Shown here piece by piece: positions 1-9,899 of a stretch of 64,000 nt of DNA (position 1 is its first letter; each line of letters opens with the position of its first letter). The notes under the pieces are model-generated. The model was not told the origin of the DNA. It saw only the letters and a list, made by a program, of their open reading frames with translations, and ran no database searches. The position numbers and the translations under genes are program-made. The stretch spans positions 23,162,902 through 23,226,901 of the forward strand of contig OY756965.1 of the NCBI GenBank assembly GCA_963580455.1, in the 5' to 3' direction. The DNA is from Euonymus europaeus (lineage: Eukaryota; Streptophyta; Magnoliopsida; Celastrales; Celastraceae).

Positions 1-1160
1 AATTAATCAAAAAGAAAGAAATGTGACTGTTTGGTAGACTCGGGCATACGAAGAAATTTCCAAGAAAAAAAGTTCCATTGACAGAACTTATAAATGAAAT
101 TTGTTTTTTAAATCGAGAACGATATCATATCATTGACAGAACTTATAAATGAAATTTGTTTTTTAAATCGAGAACGATATCATATAAATTTATCTTGGAC
201 CGTTCGGTAGAGCTTATACGCTAAGTAATAAGTATCTCATCAGCTTATTTTCATCAGTCAACAGTCACGTCAGTTATATACTAAAAAAATTCGCTCAATT
301 TCCCTCATTCCGTATTCTCTCACACATTTATCATTTTATCTCTTAAAATATATGTTAGATTTCGAAAAAATTATATATTCGAACTCAACGCGTAAAACTC
401 TTTCCAACAATACCATATGTCCTCGAACTCCAAAGTCTGTCACAGCATGTTGAATATTGCATGCAAGGGCCGTAATTTTGGCACAAACATTTATGGCAAG
501 TTGGTTTTGAACTTACACCAACCAAACCAAACATTTTAATTGTGGTCCTCCATTATGATTTTTATGGGTCCAAATTATACCTTGTCGATTATATGCCAAC
601 AAATACTTTAATTATTTATGCATGCAAGTATTGAAAAATCCAAATAAGATTTATAAGAATGTCAATTTCAAATAATTCTAACAATGAAACTAATTTGTTT
701 GAATTGATAAGTCAGTGTAACAATGTGTTATAAGTATTTTTTGTTTCAAAGTTCCATCTACGCAAGATTAATCCAAATGGATGGTAATATGTTATCAGAA
801 AAGTTACGAGTTCAATTTCCTTTTGATCACGTGTTGCGTTTAGACCTAACTTATCTTGTCACTAAATAATATTTTTTTATATGCATAAATTTAATGGATC
901 AAGTTTAAACTTATATCCGATATGTTCAAAAGATAAATTTATATAGTATGATTTTCAGTTAATAAAAATATATTTGGAACCATTATATGGCCCCCTTAAT
1001 TGACAATTCTACTACCTTATTCGGGGTGAAGCATTCTTACCAAACACAAACTCTCATTGTGTCATGTTTACTAAAATGCAATAGTAAAAAGTTAATAAGG
1101 ATGAGATAATGTATGTGAATGTGTAGTTTGTTGATATTATTGTACTGAGAGATATGTTTT
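1..1160. other. Intergenic spacer left of the CACTA element
   Basis: AT-rich spacer. No gene model is supported on either strand; stops are frequent and no family motif was seen. The only clear structure is the tandem duplication at 76-185, listed separately. Confidence 0.6.
76..185. repeat. Tandem duplication, 55-bp unit, two copies
   Basis: Two nearly identical copies of a unit starting CATTGACAGAAC begin at about 76 and 131. Each contains ATCGAGAACGATAT. The inverse of that motif recurs in the repeats near 41340 and 41450, so it belongs to a dispersed repeat. Confidence 0.85.
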
Positions 1161-1174
1161 CACTACAAGAAAAG

Positions 1175-1600
1175 CGCCGATTACCGACGGAAATTACCGA
1201 CGGAAATTTCGGTTGGTAATTTTCGACGGATTTCCGACCAATTACCGATGAAAGTGCACTTTGGAATTTTGCGGACGGTTTACCGACCGATTTCCGACGA
1301 ATATATTACCGACGGAGTTATTTCGTCGGGATTTTTTGGCGCGAGTTATGGCGCGAAATTCACCGACGGAATACCGACGATAATTCGGTCGGTAATTACC
1401 GACGAAATATTTGTTGTCGGTAATATTTTCATTTTTGATTTTTGATTTTTTGAATTTTTTAAATGTTTGAAAATAATGATTTGTACCGACGGAATTGTTC
1501 CGTCGGTAATACATATTTTAAATTATTTTAAGTTTGCACATAATATTTGCCGTAAGTTTTTATTATTTTAATATTGCCGACGGAAAGTTTCGGTCGGCAA
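1175..1600. repeat. Left subterminal repeat array of the CACTA element
   Basis: About a dozen copies of ACCGACGG and its complement CCGTCGGTAA, in both orientations, over about 420 bp. In CACTA elements such subterminal repeats are the TNPA/TnpD-type binding sites for transposition. The same motif fills the other end of this element. Confidence 0.85.
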
Positions 1601-2052
1601 ATCATCTGTGAACTTTAAAACAAAAAACCCTAATTTTTTTATGTTCTTTCTTCCTCCTGCAGATGGCCTCCCGTTCCTTGTAGCGCAACTGACCGGCTGA
1701 TCGAGAAATACATTCTCTGGTGGCGCTTCGTATGTCCAAGCAAGTGGAATAAACAGGTATTACCGAATACCTTTTAATTTTTGAAGCTTGTTGGTTTGAT
1801 TTGGGTCCATTTCTGTACTCAAATTCCTGCTGGTTTTGGTGCTTGTGCATGTCTCTGTACTCGAATTCCTGCTGGTTTTGGTTCTGGTTTTGGTGCTTGC
1901 CGGTGTTCTGTGATGCTCCCGAAGTGAGCTTGGCTTTTATTTCTCGAATGGTTTTTGGTTCTCTTGGGAGTGTCTTGGGGGCTGCTGATTATGTGATGTT
2001 TTTTCTTCTGATCTGGAATTTGGTTGTCTTAGACTGGGTCTGTTGTTCTCAG

Positions 2053-2367
2053 GTCTTGTGTGCTCAAAAGTTTGCTTGCGTCGTGAGTGTTGTACATTTA
2101 GCAACGGAGAATATGTGAAATCTGGATTAGCAGAGTTAGAGCTATGGTGCTGCCAAGCTAAAGAGGAGGTAATTCTGTTGCCAAGACTTGTGATGGGTTA
2201 CCTTTATGTACTAATTTGATACGTAATTTTTCCCTGATTATTTATGCTTCCCTACATAAATCTTTAGCTGTGTACTTTCTTCTCATACCTTTGGGCACCT
2301 TGAATTGCAGTATGCAGGCTCATCTTGGGATGAACTTAAGCACATAAGACAGGCTGTTGGATTCTTG
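2053..2367 (+). pseudogene. Captured myosin XI tail (DIL domain) fragment inside the CACTA element
   Basis: Two exon-like blocks with a retained intron are seen. Block one (to 2169) reads [14 protein letters not shown], then [15 protein letters not shown], and is followed by a GTAATT donor. Block two (2311-2367) follows a TTGCAG acceptor, reads YAGSSWDELKHIRQAVGFLV and ends at a GTATGT donor. These match, from memory, consecutive exons of the DIL (dilute) domain of plant class XI myosins. Just upstream of RRECC the expected NSLLL stretch needs a frameshift. Neither the motor domain nor the next exon is present. Retention of the intron points to capture from genomic DNA rather than from a cDNA. 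No function is expected, although transcripts or small RNAs could arise. Confidence 0.88.
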
Positions 2368-4229
2368 GTATGTCCATCCGGTTTAATGTTGAGTACCCCT
2401 CTTAAAACTCTCATTGTAATCGTCCTTTTTTTTCTTCTAGTGGAATTCATTTTGTTACTTTCTGAAGTAATTCAAAATTTTCGTGCATCACTTTTTAACA
2501 TTTTGTGACTTAAAAAAATTATTGTGATGTCGAGCTTACTTTATCTTTTCCTAATGCGGTCTTTTGCTGGCAATTGATTAATTTTGCAAAATGAAGGAAC
2601 ATGATCAATTTTTTGTTTCTGTTTGTTAAGTTACTAACCAATACTATATGTAGTTCAATCAAGTGACATTATATTCTTGAGTGATATAATATTCTGAATT
2701 CTTTTTGGACAATAATAAATCAAAAACTTGATATTGGACAGACCTTACAAGTAGACAAGAATCTTCACAAGTTTGTTGTTTGTCTTATTCTTATTAATTC
2801 TCGTCTAATTTCAACCAGATTGTAAGTCAAGTAGTCCTGAAATGATTTGATTAATATTGAAAGGATCGGACAAGCATTTTAATTATTTACTTGGAATTTA
2901 TCAAACAAAGTCTGGAATGTGTTTTGGAAAGTAAGACCATGATTTTGTAAATTGCTTTAATTATCTTGGATTAGTCTTGCACTTTTTTTATTGGTCTTAT
3001 AAAGAGTGATGGTCAGTCCATTGAATCCAACTAGAATAAATTTTTTTAAACCATTACATGAAGCTGCTTCAAAAAAATTAGTATGGAATGTTAAAAATGA
3101 TATCTATTGGTTACTGGGCCTACAAGGAAAGCAGACTGGTCTTCTTATCCATTACAGCTGCATTTTTATGTCTCATGATATGCTATCTGCATGAGTACTA
3201 GCATGGGTAGAGGTTGCAATCAAAGCTGTTTTTTTGCAGCTTATCCATTTACTTGCATGTGCGTAGTAGCTAAGCTTGTTCCTATCACTCTAGCTTCTTA
3301 TGATAATTAAATTATTAATTACTTTGTCATAGTTTTCTTTATCAGTTCAGTCTCTGTCTCTCAGTCACCACTTTTCTTGCTTGATGATCTTTGAATTTTT
3401 GGGTCTACTGTAGGAACATAGTTGGTATTCTGTTGATTGCTGGAGTGCTCTTGCCTGATTGGAATTTCTTCAGTCGAGATTTCTCTCTCTTGCCTCTCCA
3501 ATCAATTCAGAAGAGAAGGCAGCAGCTGAAGTGCAAAGGTCTGGACCCCCTAAGGTTTGTATTCATTTATTGTAGATTGTTGTTGGATTTTCCAGTGGGT
3601 TCTTATGAGTGAATCTGGCACAAAAAGGAAAGTCAAGAAATTTTAAAAATAAAATCTGAAAATTCATATAAGTTTACATAATTATAAAACAATATATAGC
3701 TTTGCTCTCTATATAAGTGGTAGTTGTTTGTATGAAGCTGAGCAATTTAAGGATTAGCAGTAATTTTTAGCTGCTAGTACTTGTACAACAGTGACTATTT
3801 TGAGTTTCTAAGTCATTTGGTGCTTTGCAAATGATTAAGATTGGTCTAAAGTCTAAAAAAGTTCGTTTTTTAATCACTGCCATTTTGTTGAATTGTTTCA
3901 GAGACTGAGTGCAGATCAGATTGGAAATTAATGTCACTTAATTGTATTCTTTATAAAATTATTTGAGTGATTTTTGATGCTTTATTGGTAGGCTTGAAGC
4001 TTGAACTTTGGTAAAATAAATTGATTTACTATAGAAAGAAAGCTAGTTAGATCTTCAACTAAAAGAAAAGAGCCACACCTATGAATGCATGCATACTTTG
4101 AACTACAAATCTATGTGATATTTTATGAATGTGTGTCCTTTGATACTTACCAAATACTTTTCATTCTTGAAGAAGAGGTCATTAAATAAGTCTATATATG
4201 ATTTTAGGTAACATTGTGGCTGAACTCAA

Positions 4230-4795
4230 ATGGAAAGAATAGATAGGTCGTGGATGTATGCTAGGTCATTCGATGGACTGCTTAACAGGGCATTTGCAGA
4301 GGGGGTGGAGCAGTTTATTGCCTATGCTTGTTCCCAACCAAGGTTCATGGACGGAAGTAAGATAAGATGTCCGTGTGTACGGTGTCATAATCGTAGATAC
4401 TTGGAGCCAGAGGAAGTGCACCTCCATCTATTAAAGAAGGGGTTTGTGGAGGATTATTACGTATGGTCCCGACATGGAGAACCATACATCGGAGCATCAA
4501 GCAGATCCATGGAGAACAATGAAACAAGCTCATATGCAATGGAAAATGTTGAAACCTACATTCCTAATCCGTACCATACAATGGTGATGGACGCAGCTGG
4601 TCCAAGCTTTGACCCATCGAATTTGGAGGAATTTCCGAACCCAAATGCTCAAAAATTGTATGACATGCTTCAGGCATCAGAGGTACCATTATGGCCAGGG
4701 TGTGAAACAATGTCTCAATAGAGTTGTTCCGACATGCACATAGTAGGGGTCACGACCGCCAGACTTTCGTCGACGAGAAGGCTCGACAAATCAAT
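4230..4795 (+). pseudogene. CACTA transposase N-terminal fragment (transposase-associated domain) with deleted catalytic part
   Basis: An open frame from ATG 4230 encodes 163 residues beginning MERIDRSWMYARS. The Cys/His pattern CPCVRCHNR is typical of the Transpos_assoc domain of plant En/Spm proteins. The C-terminal end reads PLWPGCETMSQ, which is where the TNP2 domain should begin, and then stops at 4721. Just past that point another frame reads ELFRHAHSRGHDRQTFVDEK and runs to a GTAAGT donor at 4796. That reading resembles the downstream Transposase_24-type protein. This is the expected trace of an internal deletion removing the TNP2 catalytic region and shifting the frame. Confidence 0.85.
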
Positions 4796-5101
4796 GTAAG
4801 TTTAGGATTTTTAAATTCTGTAGTGCGTAATGTGGATGATGGGGCCACTATTTAAGTGAACCAATTGGATTAGGTGCCTGAGGCACATAAATGGACTTAT
4901 ATGTGATGTATCTGTAGCTGGGTGCTGAGCACCATTATGTTGGGCTTGTTTGCAGGTGAGTTTTATCCGATTTATGGGGAAACTCTGTCCGTTTTTCCGT
5001 AGATCAAAGAGATTTTTCTTGATATAGTTGTATATGTATGAATTTGTTAGTTATATCGACATTTTCTTTGATAGTTATAAAGATTTCTTGATTGCTCGTA
5101 G

Positions 5102-5590
5102 GAGACATATGAGACTATGCGGCAGTCGCAGTCGCAGCCCGAGCTAGGGTCCTCTTCAGCTCCACCTGTTGACGAGGTGGCTCTTTATTACGAGGCAGTC
5201 GGCGGGGCCAAGAAGAACTTGGTCTATGGTATGGGGTCGCAGGCCTCTGCATTCTATCCATCGACTAGCGCCTCTTCCTACTCTCAGACTGCGACATCAG
5301 ACTTGCACTATCAGAAGTTGCTTGATGAGCAGATAGGACAGCTACGAGTGGAGATGGAACAACAGATGCAGCAGATGCGGAGGCAGCAGGCCCAGGAGCA
5401 GGAGCAGACCCAGTTGCAGATGAGAGCTCAGCTAGAGTCGCAGATGAGAGCAGAGATGAGAGCGGAGATGAGATCGGAGATGCTGGCGCAGATGAGAGCA
5501 GAGATGCAGGCGCAAATTAGGGCAATACTAGGTCAGACCGGACATGATCTCCCTCCATTGCCACCAGAGGATCCTTCAGGCGATTTGTAG
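5102..5590 (+). pseudogene. CACTA second-ORF C-terminal fragment (coiled coil)
   Basis: The exon follows a TCGTAG acceptor and joins in frame to the KARQIN end of the preceding block, giving KARQIN-ETYETMRQ. Residues such as VALYYEAVGGAKK and VYGMGSQASAFY are characteristic of plant Transposase_24/Ptta-type CACTA proteins. A long Gln/Met/Arg/Glu heptad-like run (MRAEM repeats) forms a probable coiled coil before the stop at 5590. Without the N-terminal and catalytic parts it is unlikely to act alone. Confidence 0.8.
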
Positions 5591-5754
5591 ATTATTTTTA
5601 CGAAACAATTGTGTTTGTATACTGTATTTTATAATAATTTCGATAAATTTGAATATTTAGACTTATTGAGGATTTTGAGATAATATTCTGTTATTTATGC
5701 AATTTACAGGGTTTTCTAAAAAAATTAAAATAAATTTTCAATATAGTTTTTGGA

Positions 5755-6270
5755 ATTACCGACGGATTACCGACGGAATAATATTTAATTTAAATATTCA
5801 TCTTAATTAATCGCCGACGGATTACCGACGGAATAATATTTAATTTTAATTTTCAACTTTATTATTTACCGACGGATTACCGACCGCAATATTTAATTTT
5901 AATTTTCTTTTTAATTATTTACCGACAGATTACCGACGGAAAAATATTTTTCTAATTTTGTTTGATTAATTGCCGACGGCTTTCCGACGGAATACCGACG
6001 GAAAAAGTTTTTTATATTTTTGATTTAATTAATTAATGACGCAGACGAGGCTATTACCGACGAAATTGCCGTCGGTAATTACCGACAAATTAGATTCATC
6101 GGCAAATCGGTCGGTAATTTACTGACGAACATCAGTTTCGTCGGTAATATGGTTACCGACCAGCTTTTCACCGACATATAAAAATTGGTCGGTAATCCGT
6201 CGGTAAAATAATTACCGACGAAATATTCTTATTTACCGACGGAATATTCCGTCGGTAATTGGCGGTTTTC
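5755..6270. repeat. Right subterminal repeat array of the CACTA element
   Basis: Dense direct and inverted copies of TTACCGACGGA separated by AT-rich spacers, some in a regular pattern (5755-5945). It mirrors the left array and ends at the terminal TTGTAGTG. Confidence 0.85.
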
Positions 6271-6678
6271 TTGTAGTGTTTGCTGATATGACTAAGTATA
6301 TTACTTGCTTTTGGGTAATAGAAAAGAGACTCAATATTAGTTTTAGTGAAAAATGATAGATGAATGAAATGTTAGTAACTTGATTTTTCGAAAATGAAAA
6401 AATTATATAAGGATGTGTATATAAGGATATGCAAGACTATTTTTTGTATAATAAAAATAAGACTAAATTGAAAAATTAATGAAGATATTTATATCTCTCC
6501 ATTGTATTTACTCTAATTAATTATAAATATCAATAATGTTAGAAATCACAGTAATTTTTATTTTAAAAATATTTAATATTCATTTATTAGGTACGATAAC
6601 GAACAAATGAATGAATGACACATCTTTTTGAGACGTTTATCATTCGTCAGCTTCGTTTTATATCCTATGAGGTTATAT

Positions 6679-6978
6679 CACATGGGATCTCATAATTTAT
6701 TCCATTGTATAATACAATGGAATAACAGATTTTATTACAGTGAAATGCGTACTATTACAATGGAATATGTTATTTCATTGTACTAGAATATGTTATTCCA
6801 TTGTGATAATACAATGAAATAACGTATGAGATATTTCATTGTAATAATACAATGAAATAACAGATTTTAGTACAGTGAAATACGTATTATTACAATGAAA
6901 TGCGTTATTTTATTGTAATAAAATATATTATTTTATTATAAATAATAAAATGAAATAAAATATGAGACCCAACCCATG
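6679..6978. repeat. Foldback/MITE-like element made of palindromes
   Basis: The left edge CATGGGATCTCATA is mirrored by the right edge (reverse complement CATGGG..TCTCATA). The interior is a chain of palindromes around TCCATTGTA/TACAATGGA. A block containing AATAACAGATTTTA occurs twice, about 135 bp apart (6721 and 6856). No coding capacity. The flanks both contain TATATCA, a possible but unproven target duplication. Confidence 0.55.
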
Positions 6979-8380
6979 GATATATATCATTTTCCTTCGT
7001 AGCTGTCAAGAGGGGATATTAAGGGAATTGGAGCTGAAATATCTACTCGATGGTAGTTGCTGATCACGTGATATCCACGTCACCACATTAAAAAAGGGTG
7101 GGACAAGTGCATAATTGACATTTCATGTATTTCAATTTAATAATCTCAAACGAACAACAGCCTAGCACGTGACAGCCACCGCAACACGTGTCGTGATAAA
7201 CAAAGCGCGGCTTCTGCGGTCCTGCTGATGCAGCGCCGCATGGCTTTAGATCTCACAAATTGGGGGTCACCCTTTTCGCCTGAGCCGCCGCAGAATCAGC
7301 CACTGAGGATAAACCGACTTATATTTCGGCGACCGCTACGTGGAGATAAATTAGAAACCAACAATGTCCGGGCTTCTGTTTTGACAGTTTTTATTTATGT
7401 AAATTAATTATTTGTTGTAAATAAATAAATAAAAACTTGGTGGGCCCTAAAGCTTGACAAAAATCTTGATAGGCCCAAAGAAAGAGAAGCGGACAGAGGA
7501 GATATTAAATTCTCGTAGCTGTAATACAAGGATGGCTTTTGCCGTATTAGGTTGTCTTAATTGTCAAACGAAGATTTTTTCCCCCTTTTCCCTTTTTGCT
7601 TTTCAATTCGGTGTTTCCAGTCGAAAACCAACTGCCCCCCTAAGCCACAATTTCAATGCCTTATTGGGCTGTGTTACTATCTTGAAAGTCCAACAACGTA
7701 TGCGACCCTTAATTTAAAATTGATTCTCAATAGAGCCTAGGCTCAAGCATTTACTTGTAACACCCGATTCGAATGGACGCGTGTTGCAAGTCTCTGTAAC
7801 GTAATATTGAACGAATTATCGAGTGAGAAACGGCTCATACTCTATAATGTACACAATAGTTAATATTACTAATCCTTGGCCATGAAGAATGAAAGAAATA
7901 ATGTCAATTTCCACCACAAAAATCATCACCATCTCATCTCTAATATATAATCAATATTCTCTTGTTAGGTAGAGATCACTTGATTGGATCAAACACAAAA
8001 CCTTAGGCACGTGTCAACTACCCTTTCTATCATAAAATAAGAGAGAAAAAAAAGTCACCAACCAATTGGTGTTTCTAGAGACAGGGAAGCAGCATTTGCT
8101 AGATTTGGTTGGAGATAATTAGAAGAAGAAGAGAAGAAGATGTCAAAAATTCGAGAAAATCAAAGAGAAATTATTTTAGCCAAAAGAACAAAAGTATGAC
8201 TCATCGCCCACCACATGTTTTGCAACCCACCTTATCTCCCGGTGGGACCGACTAAAAGTCTGGCGGATTTAAATTTAGTTAAATAATTGACAGAAAAGCA
8301 AAGACGATTTATTCAAAAATGCGAAATGACCATCAAGGACTCCGCTAAACACGCTGCCTTGTCTTAAAAACAATTATCCC
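6979..8380. other. Long upstream region of the 8665 gene
   Basis: No gene is supported. The small open frame at 7454-7717 has no recognisable domain or coding-like context. The region carries four CACGTG boxes, and its right end is the likely promoter of the next gene. Confidence 0.55.
7065..8013. promoter_or_regulatory. Cluster of four G-box/ABRE cores
   Basis: CACGTG is present at 7065, 7166, 7185 and 8008. Two of the copies extend to ACACGTGTC or GCACGTGTC, the form bound by bZIP ABRE-binding factors and bHLH/PIF proteins. They lie about 0.4-1.3 kb upstream of the likely start of transcription. Function is inferred from the motifs only. Confidence 0.5.
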
Positions 8381-8386
8381 TCCACT

Positions 8387-8398
8387 CTATATATATAC
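8387..8398 (+). promoter_or_regulatory. TATA box of the 8665 gene
   Basis: CTCTATATATATACC is a strong plant TATA motif. It is followed at the right distance by a pyrimidine-rich leader, placing transcription start near 8420-8430 and giving a leader of about 240 bases. Confidence 0.7.
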
Positions 8399-8445
8399 CA
8401 ATCTCCATTTTCTTTCTCATCCAATCATCCATACAACTTCAATTC

Positions 8446-8450
<5 letters not shown>

Positions 8451-8491
<41 letters not shown>
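8451..8491. repeat. (CT)n microsatellite in the 5' leader
   Basis: About 20 uninterrupted CT units in the presumed 5' UTR. More CTCT runs follow up to about 8555. CT-rich leaders are common in plant genes, and this one should vary in length between individuals. Confidence 0.95.
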
Positions 8492-8494
<3 letters not shown>

Positions 8495-8664
8495 TACTTT
8501 TTCCCACCATCCAAACACCCCAAATTCAATCTCTCTCTTCTCTACTATCTCTCTCGAAAAAAGACACCTCACTTGTTTTCACTCTATATATTGCGGAAGC
8601 TAGTAATTTGTTTTACTAAATTTAACCAGACACATCATTTCATTAAAGTGAAAACGTCGTAATA

Positions 8665-9300
8665 ATGGAGGATACCAGGAAGCGAACCCGGGACGAGGAA
8701 GTCGATTCACCCGAGCCGAAACTCACCCGGGTAGACTCGGACGCTGACTCGGCCTATTCGAAGCGGTTACGTTCCGACTCGGATGACTCGCCCGACGCGA
8801 AGCGGATACAGGACGACCTGCTTGATATTCTTAATGACTGGGACGACCGTGTCCCGGCGATTCAAGGGCTGGAGTCCGTGATAAAGAGTTTCGAGGAAGA
8901 GATCCTCGTCCCTGCGCCTGCGGTTACTGTGGAGGGCCAGGCTTCTGAATCTCAGCCGGATCTCGGTTTCCTTCTAGAAGCTTCAGATGACGAGCTTGGC
9001 CTGCCGCCGAGTTCCTCCTCGGGCGAGGAGCAGAAGACTGAGGCTGTGGATTCGGATTTTTCAGGGTACACCGCCAGCAGTTTCGGCGGGATTTTGGAAT
9101 TTGAGGACCAGTTGCCTAATTATGACTCGTTCGAGTTTGGAATCGGTGGTGACTCGGATAGCAATAATATGAATTACGTTGATAGCGTGGACTTCATGGC
9201 GCTGGGAGATTTATTTGACTACTCGGACGGTAGTTGTCAAGCGGCTGATGTTTCTGATATTCCTCCGTGGCGAACGGCGGAGTATCTCCCTGCCTTGTAA
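8665..9300 (+). CDS. Small acidic plant-specific protein of unknown function (211 aa)
   Basis: Single-exon gene. The start MEDTRKRTRDEEV is preceded by a typical TATA box and CT-rich leader and gives the longest frame. The protein is hydrophilic and highly acidic, with a basic, NLS-like start (RKRTRDEE) and the blocks DDLLDILNDWDD, IQGLESVIKSFEEEI, GFLLEASDDELGLPP and a C-terminal DIPPWRTAEYLPAL. I recall homologous blocks in uncharacterised plant proteins but no proven function. The acidic, Ser-rich composition with hydrophobic islands would suit a nuclear interaction or regulatory protein. There is no signal peptide or membrane segment. Local GC content is clearly above the flanks, which supports coding. 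Multiple CACGTG boxes upstream hint at stress or ABA control; this is inference. Confidence 0.85.
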   Translation: MEDTRKRTRDEEVDSPEPKLTRVDSDADSAYSKRLRSDSDDSPDAKRIQDDLLDILNDWDDRVPAIQGLESVIKSFEEEILVPAPAVTVEGQASESQPDLGFLLEASDDELGLPPSSSSGEEQKTEAVDSDFSGYTASSFGGILEFEDQLPNYDSFEFGIGGDSDSNNMNYVDSVDFMALGDLFDYSDGSCQAADVSDIPPWRTAEYLPAL

Positions 9301-9899
9301 ATGTGTGGCGTTTCGTGCCGACGGAGTTTTATCTGAAGCCGAAACGTTTCGTGAATACACAGTGTAATTAGGTTGTAATAATCTTTTGTCTTGTTAAAAT
9401 CACGTAAAAGAGAATTTTTTTGTTGGACCAGTGTGACCAGTACAGCAGATCCGCCCTCTCGGGCTCCATTTTTTTTTCTTTTCAAAATATATATAAATAT
9501 GTAATATTCAGTTCAATGAATCTGGTCGATATGTTTTACCAGGAAAAAAATGTTTAAATTTATATTCGATTATCAAAAATTGTCATGTCTTTAATTTTTC
9601 TCTCTAAAATTAAAAAAAGGTGAAATTTTTAGGTCTTCTTTTAATTATTTCGTACAATTAAATAAAATCTCCATTATAATTTTTAGGTCTTTTTTTCAGG
9701 CAGCTGTTATTTTAATTTTAGTGGTTCTAAATCCAGCATCTACTCGAGGTATGGGCCTTATCAGTGGATTCTGGATTTTATGCCCAAATTGGAGGGCCCA
9801 TAACAACAAAAAGCCCAAGAAGGAAAGATATATTCATTATCCGCCAAATTGATCTTATAAACTTCACAAAAATCTCGTCAATCCACTTCTTTTTCTTCC
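9301..9899. other. 3' UTR of the 8665 gene and promoter of the 9900 gene
   Basis: The first 200 bases are the likely 3' UTR, with AATAAT-like poly(A) signals near 9376. The remainder is AT-rich. A TGGGCC-type element sits near 9751 and AGGGCCCA at 9793, about 100-150 bp before the next ATG, which would suit a site II promoter. Confidence 0.5.

Larger units (their letters stand above)
1161..6278 (+). mobile_element. CACTA (En/Spm) transposon, internally deleted, gene-capturing
   Basis: The left end starts CACTACAAGAAAAGCGCC. The right end, read in reverse complement, starts CACTACAAGAAAACCGCC, so 17 of 18 bases match. Both flanks carry TTT (1158-1160 and 6279-6281), the 3-bp target-site duplication typical of CACTA elements. 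Inside each end are arrays of short TTACCGACGG-type repeats. The interior holds a transposase-associated N-terminal fragment, a C-terminal coiled-coil fragment and a piece of a myosin XI gene. Almost all of the catalytic TNP2 domain is absent, so the 5.1-kb copy is probably non-autonomous and would need transposase from another copy. The matching ends and TSD suggest a fairly recent insertion. Confidence 0.96.

Noticed and set aside
1801..2118. Open frame of 105 codons rich in Trp, Phe and Cys
   Set aside because: Low-complexity frame across presumed intron and a myosin exon in the wrong frame; no domain.
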